A stretch of 64,000 bases of DNA. Origin: JALYOC01 sp036675345 (GTDB lineage: Bacteria > Myxococcota > Myxococcia > Myxococcales > Myxococcaceae). A program made the position numbers and the translations under genes. Where the stretch lies: NCBI GenBank assembly GCA_036675345.1, contig JAKFFE010000015.1, forward strand, positions 28,567 through 92,566, given 5' to 3'. The notes under the pieces are model-generated. The model did not search any database, was not told the DNA's origin, and worked only from the letters and a program-made list of their open reading frames with translations. Positions 8,819-16,760 of the stretch are shown piece after piece (the first letter of the stretch is position 1; each line of letters begins with the position of its first letter).

Positions 8819-9538
8819 CTACCCGCGGGAGGCCGGTTTCAAATCCCTGGAGCCCTTCGCAGCCGAGGAGCCCTTCGCAGCCGAGGAGCCCTTCGCAGCC
8901 GAGGAGCCCTTCGCAGCCGAGGAGCCCTTCGCAGCCGAGGAGCCCTTCGCCCCCGAGGAGCCCTTCGCCCCCGAGGAGCCCTTCGCAGCCGAGGAGCCCT
9001 TCGCCCCCGAGGAGCCCTTCGCAGCCGAGGAGCCCTTCGCCCCCGAGGAGCCCTTCGCCCCCGAGGAGTCCTTCGCACCCGAGGAGTCCTTCGCACCCGA
9101 GGAGCCCTTCGCACCCGAGGCGCTCTTCGCAGGAACGATCTGCTTCTCGGGGGTGACGGCCGCCTGGGGCCCACCCTCCAGCAGCTTGAGCACCTTCTTC
9201 GGCGCGACCGCCCGGTAGCTCTCGTCGATCCACTGCTTGAGGATCTCCAGCGGTGGGGCCTGCTTCGGCGGGAACTGGCAGCTGACCCAGCCGGACTTGC
9301 CCAGGCCGTACCCGGTGGGCTGGGCGAACGGCATCATCAGTGCAGCCCCGTGGCTTTGCGGCAGCTTCACCGACAGGGACAGTCCGGACTCATCCGAGAC
9401 CAGGAACACGAACGCCTTCCCCTTCACCTTCAGGGTGCGGTGGCCCCAGGGAAAGTCCTCGGTGACCTCCGGATAGCGGATCGCAAACTCGCGCAGTGCG
9501 TCTTCATGATTGCTGGGAACGTGGACGCCCGAGGACAT
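8819..9538 (-). CDS. MmcQ/YjbR-like protein with a hexapeptide-repeat tail
   Basis: About 239 residues. Residues 1-120 match the MmcQ/YjbR (CyaY-like fold) family: AIRYPEVTEDFPWGHRTLKVKGKAFVFL, then LSLSVKLPQ, GLGKSGWVSCQFPP and LKQWIDESYRAVAPKK (each motif only in part). From about residue 135 the protein becomes a run of roughly fifteen six-residue units, mostly GSSAAK or GSSGAK. It ends in a short basic stretch. The Lys-rich, Ser/Ala/Gly tail resembles histone H1-like bacterial tails and could bind nucleic acid. The gene sits beside the dnaA origin. The start is taken at ATG 9538; an upstream start at 9574 is possible. Tail length is likely to vary between strains. Confidence 0.72.
   Translation of the reverse strand: MSSGVHVPSNHEDALREFAIRYPEVTEDFPWGHRTLKVKGKAFVFLVSDESGLSLSVKLPQSHGAALMMPFAQPTGYGLGKSGWVSCQFPPKQAPPLEILKQWIDESYRAVAPKKVLKLLEGGPQAAVTPEKQIVPAKSASGAKGSSGAKDSSGAKDSSGAKGSSGAKGSSAAKGSSGAKGSSAAKGSSGAKGSSGAKGSSAAKGSSAAKGSSAAKGSSAAKGSSAAKGSRDLKPASRG
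8849..9120. repeat. 18-bp in-frame minisatellite
   Basis: About fifteen tandem copies of an 18-bp unit (plus-strand core GGAGCCCTTCGCAGCCGA). Variation is mainly GCAGCC, GCCCCC or GCACCC at one codon pair. It keeps the reading frame of the YjbR-like gene and encodes its GSS[AG]AK tail. Confidence 0.9.
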
Positions 9539-9559
9539 CCCGCCATCCTGCCCCAGCTT

Positions 9560-9923
9560 CCCGGCGGGCCCCACCCCGACCGCCCGTCAAAACTCCCCAT
9601 GTGGATAAGCAGTGGGCGCCACCGCATACAGCGGAGTGATCCCGGCAACTCCCGCCATTTCTCTGGAGAACCTGTGGAATCCCTGTGGAGAACTCCCCGG
9701 AGAAGTGGAGAAGCTGTGTGTGGTGGGGCGCCACGGATCGGCTTTGCACATCACGCACACTCAGCAAACTCGGGGTCCGCCGCCGACCCCACCGGTGGGG
9801 GGTGCTCCGGCACCTTCCACAAGAGGCCCGAGCGGACGCTGCCGGGCCAGGTGAGCGCGGCGGCCGGATCTCCATTCAACTCCGCGGACTTGTCTCAAGC
9901 CGCTTGATCGTTCCTTGAAGGGG
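9560..9923. other. oriC: Probable replication origin (oriC) upstream of dnaA
   Basis: The gap before dnaA holds a perfect DnaA-box match TGTGGATAA at 9600-9608. Degenerate forms follow at 9673 (TGTGGAATC) and 9684 (TGTGGAGAA), plus TGGAGAA repeats to about 9712. The stretch 9590-9720 is lower in GC than the surroundings. In many bacteria oriC lies directly upstream of dnaA. No clear AT-rich unwinding element or 13-mer array is visible, so the exact boundaries are uncertain. Confidence 0.6.
9600..9608 (-). promoter_or_regulatory. DnaA box (perfect consensus)
   Basis: TGTGGATAA is the reverse complement of the strict consensus TTATCCACA. It lies 316 bp before the dnaA start, in the putative origin, and may also mediate dnaA autoregulation. 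Confidence 0.65.
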
Positions 9924-11324
9924 GTGTTAGCAACTCGCCTCTCCCCACCACTCGACGTTTTGCCCGAGGGTTTCTTGGCAGCCGCTGCCGAACAGCTCAA
10001 TCCGCTTGCAGATGCCGGAATTCTCTGGGGAAAAATCCTCAGCGCGGTCCGTCAGGACGGGAAGCAGTATGCCCTCACCTGGCTGGAGCGGATGCACGGA
10101 GTGGCCGTCCGTCAGGACACCCTGGTGCTGGGGGTTCCGGACCGGTTTTTCCGCGACTGGGTGGATGACCACTACCGGGCGCTGATGGATGAGGCCCTGG
10201 GACGCCTGGCCGGCGCGCCCTCCAAGATCGAGTACGAAGTGGTGGAGGGCGACCCCTCCAAGGCGATGGCCCAGGTCGCACCGTCAGTCAAATCGGGCCC
10301 CGCCCGCCCCAACCGGCTGAACGACCGGTTCACCTTCGACACCTACGTGGTGGGTGACTCCAACCAGCTGCCCGCGGCCGCCGCCGCCGCGGTCGCCGAC
10401 GCTCCCGGCCGTTGCTACAACCCGCTGTTCGTCTATGGGGGGAGCGGCCTGGGCAAGACCCACCTGCTGCACTCCATCGGCAACAAGGTCCTCCAGCAGA
10501 ACCCGGCCTCCCGGATCGTCTACCTGTCCTCGGAGGAGTTCACCAACGAGTACGTGGAGGGGGTCCGCAACCACCAGATGTCGGAGTTCCGTCGCAAGTA
10601 CCGGGAGGACTGCGACGTGCTGCTGATCGACGACATCCAGTTCCTGGGCAAGCGCGAGGAGACCCAGAAGGAGTTTTTCTACACCTTCAACGCGCTCCAC
10701 GAGATGGGCAAGGCGATCGTCCTGACCTCGGACACCGTGCCCTCGGAGATCCCCGGCCTGGAGGAGCGGCTGCGCTCGCGCTTCACCATGGGGCTGATCA
10801 CCGACATCCAGGAGCCGAACTACGAGACCCGGGTGGCGATCCTGCGCAAGAAGGCGGAAGTGGAGGACATCGATCTCCCGGATCGCGTCTGCCAGTTCAT
10901 CGCCAAGCACGTGCAGAAGAACGTGCGCGAGCTGGAGGGGGCGCTGGTGAAGATCTCCGCCGTCCACAGCCTCACCGGCCAGGCGATCACCGAGGAGTTC
11001 GCCGCCCAGGTGCTCAAGGACATCCTCCCCCAGCAGCGGCCGCTGGACATCGACCACATCCAGCGCGAGGTGGCCCGCTACTACAAGCTGACGGTGGAGG
11101 AGCTGCGCCAGGATCGCCGCACCAAGGCGCTGGCCCATGCCCGCCAGGTCTCGATGTACCTGTGCCGCAAGCTGACCAAGAGCTCGTTCCCGGAGATCGC
11201 GGCCAAGTACAACAAGGATCACTCCACGGTGATCTCCGCGGTCCGCAAGGTGGAGAACTCCCGGGGCACCGACCTCACCGTGCGCAAGGAGCTGGAAGAG
11301 CTGGAGCAGAAGCTGGGCGTGTAG
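9924..11324 (+). CDS. dnaA: Chromosomal replication initiator protein DnaA
   Basis: About 466 residues, the AAA+ ATPase that binds DnaA boxes and opens oriC. Domain I (ILWGKILSAVRQDGKQYALTW in part) covers residues 25-100. A short linker follows, then the AAA+ core with Walker A GGSGLGKTHLLHSIG, Walker B DVLLIDDIQFLGKRE and sensor RLRSRFTMGL. Domain IV ends with the signature LCRKLTKSSFPEIAAKYNKDHSTV. The start is uncertain: GTG 9924 is used here, with TTG 9915 and TTG 9975 (preceded by GAGGG) as alternatives. dnaN does not follow; instead a convergent response regulator and then rpmH do. Confidence 0.97.
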   Translation: MLATRLSPPLDVLPEGFLAAAAEQLNPLADAGILWGKILSAVRQDGKQYALTWLERMHGVAVRQDTLVLGVPDRFFRDWVDDHYRALMDEALGRLAGAPSKIEYEVVEGDPSKAMAQVAPSVKSGPARPNRLNDRFTFDTYVVGDSNQLPAAAAAAVADAPGRCYNPLFVYGGSGLGKTHLLHSIGNKVLQQNPASRIVYLSSEEFTNEYVEGVRNHQMSEFRRKYREDCDVLLIDDIQFLGKREETQKEFFYTFNALHEMGKAIVLTSDTVPSEIPGLEERLRSRFTMGLITDIQEPNYETRVAILRKKAEVEDIDLPDRVCQFIAKHVQKNVRELEGALVKISAVHSLTGQAITEEFAAQVLKDILPQQRPLDIDHIQREVARYYKLTVEELRQDRRTKALAHARQVSMYLCRKLTKSSFPEIAAKYNKDHSTVISAVRKVENSRGTDLTVRKELEELEQKLGV

Positions 11325-11331
11325 CCCGCCG

Positions 11332-11679
11332 CTAGCAGGAGTGCTGGTGGACCACGTCCAGCAGCGCGTTCATGTCGTAGGGCTTGCGCAGCACCTGATG
11401 CCCGGCCGGGGTGGAGTAGGCGGCGGTGGCGATCACCACCGGCGGGTGGTGGCCGGGAAGCTGCTGATAGCGGGAGAGGAACTCCACCCCGTCCACCTCC
11501 GGCATCAGCAGATCCAGCAGCACCAGGCAGGGGGCGGCCTCCGTCTCCAGATAGGCCAGGGCCTCCCGTCCATCCCGGGCCACCACCACCTGGTAGCCGG
11601 CGTCCTCCAACAGGTCCCGGCAGGCGTCGGCGATGTCTTCTTCGTCCTCCACCAGCAGGATCGGCTTGCGTGCGCTCAA
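11332..11679 (-). CDS. Single-domain response regulator (CheY-like receiver)
   Basis: About 115 residues, only a receiver domain. It shows KPILLVEDEEDIADACRDLL with the acidic pair, the phospho-acceptor Asp in LVLLDLLMPEVDG, a Thr/Ala switch in VIATAAYS and the conserved Lys in VLRKPYD. There is no output domain, so it signals by protein-protein contact or passes phosphate on. The start is taken as TTG at 11679 because the fold begins three residues later and no better start exists. It lies convergent to dnaA with stop codons 7 bp apart. The cognate kinase is not evident nearby. Confidence 0.85.
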   Translation of the reverse strand: MSARKPILLVEDEEDIADACRDLLEDAGYQVVVARDGREALAYLETEAAPCLVLLDLLMPEVDGVEFLSRYQQLPGHHPPVVIATAAYSTPAGHQVLRKPYDMNALLDVVHQHSC

Positions 11680-11912
11680 GGGGATGGGACCTTTCGCGGC
11701 CCGGGAACTGGCGCCGGAGAAGGGAACCCGGAACCGCCGCCTCCCCTTTCGGGGGCCCTTCCTGATCGCCTGCCTGGCTGCTGATCGGCCGTCAAAACCC
11801 CGATTTGTGGCCTGCGGACGCTTCCCCCGCATCCGCCGCGTTGACTTGGGTGGGACGACAGGTTATTCGCGCCCCTCTTTTCGTGATCCAGTTGATCCAG
11901 GAGTGTTGAGTC

Positions 11913-12068
11913 GTGAAGCGTAAGCCGACTTATCAGCCGTCGAAGATCCGCCGGAACCGCACCCATGGGTTCCGCAAGCGCAGTTCTACCAAGGCGGGCA
12001 AGGAAGTCCTCAAGCGCCGCCGTGCCAAGGGCCGGAAGCGGCTCGTCGTCTCGTCTCCGCAGAAGTAG
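11913..12068 (+). CDS. rpmH: 50S ribosomal protein L34
   Basis: 51 residues encoded from a GTG start: KRKPTYQPSKIRRNRTHGF, then RKRSSTKAGKEVLKRRRAKG, the full L34 signature, with a slightly extended C-terminus (LVVSSPQK). A GGAG-like site (CAGGAGTG) lies just upstream. It overlaps in another frame the open reading frame that continues into rnpA. Position after dnaA and before rnpA is the classic origin arrangement. Confidence 0.97.
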   Translation: MKRKPTYQPSKIRRNRTHGFRKRSSTKAGKEVLKRRRAKGRKRLVVSSPQK

Positions 12069-12114
12069 CCGTCACCGGGTCTTCGACGTGGACACCCAAC
12101 CGGAGCGGACAGCA

Positions 12115-12489
12115 GTGTCCGCCCCGGCGCCCAGCCGGGGGAACGAGACGTTTCCCAAGTCCCTCCGGCTGACGACCCGTCGCGAGTTCCTCAAGGTCCA
12201 GGATCGCGGCTTCAAGGTGACCGCCGAGCCGTTGCTGGGCCTGGCGCTCAAGAACGAGCTGGGCGTCACCCGGCTTGGGATTACGGTCTCCAGCAAGGTG
12301 GGCAACGCCGTGGTTCGAACCCGGATCCGTCGCAGGCTGCGCGAGATTTTTCGCAAGCGGCGCAGCGAGCTTCCGGTCGGACTGGACGTGGTGCTGATCG
12401 CACGTTCGGGAGCCAAGGGCGCTGACCTCGAGACGTTCGCTCGCGCCTTCGGCGTGATCGCCAGCCGGCTTCGGAGCCGGAGATGGTGA
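12115..12489 (+). CDS. rnpA: Ribonuclease P protein component
   Basis: About 124 residues. RnpA binds the RNase P RNA and helps process tRNA 5' leaders. Visible are FPKSLRLTTRREFLKVQDRG, RLGITVSSKVGNAVVRTRIRR (the RNR motif region, in part) and RRLREIFRKRRSELP. The GTG at 12115 has GGAG nine bases upstream; GTG 12088 would add nine residues. The open frame extends into rpmH in another phase, which I do not consider coding. Its last codons overlap yidD by 7 bp. Confidence 0.94.
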   Translation: MSAPAPSRGNETFPKSLRLTTRREFLKVQDRGFKVTAEPLLGLALKNELGVTRLGITVSSKVGNAVVRTRIRRRLREIFRKRRSELPVGLDVVLIARSGAKGADLETFARAFGVIASRLRSRRW

Positions 12490-12737
12490 GTCGCGTGTTG
12501 GTGCTTGTCCTCCAGCTGCCCATCCACTTCTACCGGAGGGTGATCGGCCCGTTCCTCCCGAAGGTGTGTCGGTTCGAGCCCTCCTGCTCGACCTACGCGC
12601 TGGAGGCGCTGGACGTGCACGGTCCCTTTCGTGGGCTGTACCTCACTGCGCGGCGGATCCTCCGCTGCCATCCCTTCCACCCGGGCGGGTTCGATCCGGT
12701 TCCTCCGGAACACACCCACCCGCGGTCCTCACCGTAA
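12483..12737 (+). CDS. yidD: Membrane protein insertion efficiency factor YidD
   Basis: 84 residues. The YidD pattern is intact: LPIHFYRRVIGPFLPKVCRF, EPSCSTYALEALDVHGPFRG and LTARRILRCHPFHPGGFDPV, including the conserved cysteines. It aids YidC-dependent insertion of inner-membrane proteins. It overlaps rnpA at the start and lies 17 bp before yidC, so it belongs to the same transcription unit. Confidence 0.96.
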   Translation: MVSRVLVLVLQLPIHFYRRVIGPFLPKVCRFEPSCSTYALEALDVHGPFRGLYLTARRILRCHPFHPGGFDPVPPEHTHPRSSP

Positions 12738-12754
12738 AGGCAGGCCCCCCTCCC

Positions 12755-14587
12755 ATGGAGCCGAATACCCAGTACGACTCGCAGCGGAACCTGATGCTCG
12801 CCGTGGGCATCATGTTGGTGCTGTGGGTGGTCTACATGCAGTTCTTCGCCCCCACCCCGCCTCCGGTGGCCGAGGTGCAGGACGCTGGCGTCTCCCAGCA
12901 GGTGGCCCAGCAGCCCGCGGCCCCGTCCACTGCCGACGCCGGGGAGGCGATGGCCCAGGCCCCGGAGGGTGAGCCGCCCCCGCCGGTCAGCTCGCTGAAG
13001 CTGGGGACCGATCTGCTGGCGATGGAGCTGTCCTCGGAGGGAGCGGGGCTGACCTCCGCCACCCTGCTCGGCCAGAAGATGCGCGAGCAGAACCAGCTCA
13101 CCATCGGTGAGGGCTACAAGCGCCTGTTCGGCGGCGAGGTGGAGGACGCCCCGCAGATCGACATGGGCCGCCCGCACCCGGACCGCCCGCTGCCGCTGGG
13201 GCTGTCGATCCAGGGAGCGCGGCCGTTCGCGGCCAACGCCCGCTACAAGGTGGAGGAGGACGCGGCGGCCCGGACGGTGAAGTTCACCGCCCGCCAGGGC
13301 AACACCGAGGTGATCAAGGTGCTGCAGCTGCCGGAGAAGGGCTTCGAGGCGGCGATGGCGATCACCGTCCGCAACCTGGGCGGGGAGGCTCTGGGCGGCG
13401 ATCTGGTGATGCACTACACCCGGGCGGTGGAGCCGGGGACCGAGGAGAAGGCGTCCTTCTTCGGCGGGGTGGGCAACGAGTCCTTCGCCGCCTGCTACGT
13501 GGACGACGAGCTGCACAAGCGCGTCCCCGACGATGAGGAGGAAATCCCGGAGCACGCCGGCAAGCTGTCCTTCTTCGGCATCGACCAGCAGTACTTCCTG
13601 GCCGCGATCTTCCCGCTGGAGGGGGCCACCTCCGCGCGCTGCCGGCTGCTGGCCGCTCCGGACTACCGGTCCACCGAGGCCGCGTTCCCCCTCAACGTCC
13701 CGGCCGGCGGAGAGACCACCCTCCGCTACGGGGTGTACATCGGCCCCAAGGATCAGGATCTGCTGACGGCGGTGCCGGCCCGGATGAAGGATCTGGGACT
13801 GGTGCAGGCGGCGGAGACCTCCGGCACCTGGGCCAGCGGCTTCCAGGGTTCGCGCTATCCGCACCTGGAGCGCAGCGTGGACCTGGGGATCTGGGCGGCG
13901 ATCGCCAAGCTGCTGATCTGGGTGATGCGCTTCTTCCACAACCTGTTCGGCAACTGGGGAGTGGCGATCATCCTCCTCACCGTGACCGTGAAGCTGATCC
14001 TGCTGCCGCTGACCCACAAGTCGATGGTCAGCGCCGAGCAGATGAAGAAGCTGCAGCCGCGGATGGAGGAGATCCGGAAGAAGTTCGCCGAGGACAAGAA
14101 CCGGCAGAACGTGGAGATGATGAAGCTGTACCAGGAGGCGAAGGTGAACCCCCTGGGCGGCTGTCTGCCGATGCTGGTGCAGATGCCGGTGTGGATCGCC
14201 CTCTTCACCGCGCTGCGAAACAGCTACGAGATCTACCGCGAGCCGTTCATCTCGCCGGTGTGGACGGACCTCACCTACAAGGATCCGACCTACCTGCTGC
14301 CGCTGGCGCTGGGGGTGACGATGATCATCACCCAGAAGCTGCAGCCGCAGATGATGGATGCCACCCAGGCGAAGATCATGACCTGGGTGATGCCGATCTT
14401 CTTTACCGGGATCATGCTCGGCTACCCGGCCGGTCTCTCGCTCTACATCTTCACCAACAACGTGCTCTCCATCGTCCAGCAGTACGCGCTGCGGAAGTAC
14501 CTGGAGAAGAAGGGGCTGGCGGCGCCGCCTCCTCCGCCGAAGTCCGGCGGTAAGGGTGGGGGTCTCAAGCCGGCGAGCCAGTCATGA
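12755..14587 (+). CDS. yidC: Membrane protein insertase YidC
   Basis: 610 residues. An N-terminal membrane anchor (LMLAVGIMLVLWVVYMQFF) is followed by a large periplasmic domain at about residues 60-360. Then come the five-helix insertase core: WGVAIILLTVTVKLILLPLT, MKKLQPRMEEIRKKF, KVNPLGGCLPMLVQMPVWIAL and the last helices near PAGLSLYIFTNNVLSIVQQY. The tail is Pro/Gly/Lys-rich. ATG at 12755 gives the expected MEPNTQYDSQRN start for Gram-negative long YidC. Its stop overlaps the jag start by 4 bp. Confidence 0.97.
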   Translation: MEPNTQYDSQRNLMLAVGIMLVLWVVYMQFFAPTPPPVAEVQDAGVSQQVAQQPAAPSTADAGEAMAQAPEGEPPPPVSSLKLGTDLLAMELSSEGAGLTSATLLGQKMREQNQLTIGEGYKRLFGGEVEDAPQIDMGRPHPDRPLPLGLSIQGARPFAANARYKVEEDAAARTVKFTARQGNTEVIKVLQLPEKGFEAAMAITVRNLGGEALGGDLVMHYTRAVEPGTEEKASFFGGVGNESFAACYVDDELHKRVPDDEEEIPEHAGKLSFFGIDQQYFLAAIFPLEGATSARCRLLAAPDYRSTEAAFPLNVPAGGETTLRYGVYIGPKDQDLLTAVPARMKDLGLVQAAETSGTWASGFQGSRYPHLERSVDLGIWAAIAKLLIWVMRFFHNLFGNWGVAIILLTVTVKLILLPLTHKSMVSAEQMKKLQPRMEEIRKKFAEDKNRQNVEMMKLYQEAKVNPLGGCLPMLVQMPVWIALFTALRNSYEIYREPFISPVWTDLTYKDPTYLLPLALGVTMIITQKLQPQMMDATQAKIMTWVMPIFFTGIMLGYPAGLSLYIFTNNVLSIVQQYALRKYLEKKGLAAPPPPPKSGGKGGGLKPASQS

Positions 14588-15348
14588 CCGAGCCCGTCGC
14601 ACCCCCGGAGACCACCGCCCCCCGCCCGCTCGATCCCCAGCGGGTGGAGGAGGCGCGCAAGATCCTCACCGAGCTGCTGGGCCTGCTGGAGCTGCCGGCC
14701 CGGATCGAGCTGCAGGACGCGCCGGACGGAGGGATCGCGGTGGCGCTGCACGTGGAGGGCGAGCTGCAGGGCCTGGCCAACGGCAAGCGCAACAACGTGA
14801 TCGACTCGCTGCAGTTCCTGGCGAACAAGATCCTCAACAAGCCGAACCAGGAGCGGCGGTGGATCACCCTCGGCCTGGGGGGCTTTCCCGAGCCGCGCAC
14901 CCCCAAGGCGCCCCGTCCGCCTCAGGGACAGGGACAGGCGCCGGTCGCCGCGGTCCCGGTGGCCGCGGTCGCTCAGCAGGCCGCCGTCGCCGCACCGCGG
15001 GCGCCCAAGCCTGGTCGGCAGGGGCAAGGACAGCCCGCTGGGGGCAAGCCGCAGTCGTCGCCCGACGAGCACAGCCTGGAGGTCGCGGAGGATCCGGCGT
15101 TCGCGCAGGCGGTGCGGGCGCTGGCGGAGAAGAGCGCGGCCCTGGGCCGGTTCTATGCGATCGCCCCGCTCAAGCAGGAGGATCGCGCCCGGGTGGTGAA
15201 GGCCAGCGCTGGGGTTGCCGGGATGAGGGCCCTGCTGGAAGGCGAGGGCCGGGGCCGCCGGGTGGTGCTGACTCCCGACAAGCCCACGCCGATGCCCAAG
15301 CTCAGCGTGATGCCGGACTTCGACGACGAGGAGGACGAGGAGGCGTAG
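14584..15348 (+). CDS. jag: Jag/KhpB-type RNA-binding protein
   Basis: 254 residues. A KH-type segment covers residues 25-105: ILTELLGLLELPARIELQD, NGKRNNVIDSLQFLANKILN. A Pro/Ala/Gln-rich linker follows at about 110-160. The R3H-like end has AVRALAEKSAALGRFYAIAP and LKQEDRARVVKAS. An acidic tail (DFDDEEDEE) closes it. Jag proteins bind RNA and are linked to cell elongation and division in other bacteria. The gene is coupled to yidC by an ATGA overlap, the usual context. Confidence 0.88.
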   Translation: MTEPVAPPETTAPRPLDPQRVEEARKILTELLGLLELPARIELQDAPDGGIAVALHVEGELQGLANGKRNNVIDSLQFLANKILNKPNQERRWITLGLGGFPEPRTPKAPRPPQGQGQAPVAAVPVAAVAQQAAVAAPRAPKPGRQGQGQPAGGKPQSSPDEHSLEVAEDPAFAQAVRALAEKSAALGRFYAIAPLKQEDRARVVKASAGVAGMRALLEGEGRGRRVVLTPDKPTPMPKLSVMPDFDDEEDEEA

Positions 15349-15368
15349 TTCGGCCCTCCCCGGTCCCG

Positions 15369-15587
15369 ATGGGCAAGCCCAAGGCGCTCAAGAACAGGCT
15401 GTTCGGTGCGGCGGTGGTGAAGATGAGCTTCCGCCTCCGCGGCAACGAGGGGACCCCGGCCTTCAAGGCGATGTTCCCCGGCGTGCTGAGGGACCTGGAG
15501 CTCACCGACGAGGAGGTGGAGAAGTACATCGCCGAGCACCGCGACGCGGTGGAGAAGGCCGCCCGCGGCAAGCCGGAGGACGGGTAG
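15369..15587 (+). CDS. Small conserved-looking protein downstream of jag
   Basis: 72 residues, starting MGKPKALKNRLFGAAVVKMS and then charged: ELTDEEVEKYIAEHRDAVEKA near the end. No family is recognised. It begins 20 bp after jag in the same direction, so it is probably the last gene of the rpmH-jag transcription unit. It is convergent with the next gene, 10 bp from its stop. Confidence 0.6.
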   Translation: MGKPKALKNRLFGAAVVKMSFRLRGNEGTPAFKAMFPGVLRDLELTDEEVEKYIAEHRDAVEKAARGKPEDG

Positions 15588-15597
15588 TCCTCCGCGG

Positions 15598-16023
15598 CTA
15601 GAAGGTCCCGAAGATCAGCGAGACGGAGATTCCGGCGGTGGTGCCGATCACGTCCGCCCCCAGGTCGGCCCATTCTGCCTGACCGTTTCCCCGCAGGTCC
15701 CACAGCTCCTTGATCAGCCCCGCGCCCAGCGCGGTGGCCGCGCCAATCACCAGCGCCCACCGCTTGGAGACCCCAAACGCGCGGGCCAGGGCCACGCTGC
15801 CCAGGGCGAGGTTGGCGCTGATGCTCATGTGCAGCAGCTTGTCGGTGGAGAGCATCACCTCCAGCCCGGGTGAGACCGGAGCGGCGGGCAGTGCGGCCCC
15901 GGTGACGCCCAGGGAGAACTGCCGGGTGGCGGTGGGGCCGGCGGTCCGGGGTTCATGTCCGCTCAAGGTGTGCTCCGGTCCCGCGCCCAAAGACATCGCC
16001 ACCACCAGTGCCAGAACAGTCAT
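15598..16023 (-). CDS. Small membrane protein, YfiM/DUF2279-like
   Basis: 141 residues. An N-terminal hydrophobic segment (MTVLALVVAMSLG) suggests a signal peptide. The core has DKLLHMSISANLALGSVALA, KRWALVIGAATALGAGLIKEL and AEWADLGADVIGTTAG. The pattern of a DK.LH motif, a KE(L/I)D-type turn and D(x)xAN/GT resembles YfiM-type (DUF2279) proteins of unknown function. It probably sits in the cell envelope. Confidence 0.6.
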   Translation of the reverse strand: MTVLALVVAMSLGAGPEHTLSGHEPRTAGPTATRQFSLGVTGAALPAAPVSPGLEVMLSTDKLLHMSISANLALGSVALARAFGVSKRWALVIGAATALGAGLIKELWDLRGNGQAEWADLGADVIGTTAGISVSLIFGTF

Positions 16024-16354
16024 CGGATGCCCGCCAATCCCCGCCGCCTCCTTCGGGGAGGCGAGCGAGGACGAAGCTGTTTGCGGGTCCGTCCGGGGTC
16101 GATTGATCGAGGGGAGCGCGGGGTGGAAACGCCGCTCACTGCAGATTGATCGCGGGACCGGGGCGGCGATGGGTCAGCTTGTCTTCCGCGGAGGCGAGGG
16201 CGGGGTCGCGAAGCTGTCCCGGGGAAGGAGTCGTAGAGTTCCCATGGTGGCGAGGGCCGTTCCCACCACGAGAGTGCGGCCGGGGAGAGTTTGCTGTGGC
16301 ACAATCGGGAGCAAGCGGCCCGGTCGGGTCGCTCTACTCAACACGGAGCAACAG

Positions 16355-16456
16355 ATGCCCAAGGGTCAGCAGAAGGACGCGAAGAGCAACAAGCCCAAGC
16401 TCTCGACCGCGGAGAAGAAGAAGAAGAAGGACGAGAAGAAGGCCAAGAAGAAGTAG
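16355..16456 (+). CDS. Lys-rich 33-residue small protein
   Basis: MPKGQQKDAKSNKPKLSTAE followed by a run of Lys and a few Asp, Glu and Ala residues. A CGGAG site ends seven bases before the ATG, which supports translation. Similar tiny basic proteins are annotated in other proteobacteria without known role. Its composition would suit RNA or ribosome binding, which is inference only. It is too short to show in standard open-frame scans. Confidence 0.5.
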   Translation: MPKGQQKDAKSNKPKLSTAEKKKKKDEKKAKKK

Positions 16457-16479
16457 CGCGGCCCCCAGCGCCGGAGCGG

Positions 16480-16760
16480 CCATCCTCGGCTGCTCCCGGC
16501 GCAACCCCTCCGGGAGGCTCTGCTTCACGCCAGTGCGGTCGGCTTCGGCTGGCCCCGGCGCAATCGCTCGGTGGCAGCAGTCCGCGCCTGAGCTTTCGGT
16601 TGCTCCTGGTGCAACCCCCGCTAGTCCTTGGTGCCGGCAGTCCGCGCCAGCGCTTCTGGTTGGTCCTGGTGCAACCCCCGCTAGTCTTGGTGGCAGCAGT
16701 CCGCGCCGGGGCTCGGCTGCTGCCGGCGCAATCCCCGGGTGCCGGCCTCAGCGCCAGATC
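16480..16760. repeat. Degenerate ~55-60-bp tandem repeat
   Basis: About four diverged copies marked by the recurring words GGTGCAACCCCCGCTAGT, GGCAGCAGTCCGCGCC and GGCTGCTCCCGGCGCAA. It fills the gap between the small Lys-rich gene and the end of the propeller gene and just enters the latter's 3' end. Confidence 0.65.

Noticed and set aside
12313..12330. GGTTCGAACC word like a tRNA T-arm
   Set aside because: It lies inside rnpA coding sequence and no tRNA cloverleaf surrounds it. I saw no tRNA or rRNA gene in the window.
11965..12489. Longer rnpA from an upstream ATG
   Set aside because: The extra N-terminus lies in rpmH in another phase and has shadow-like composition.
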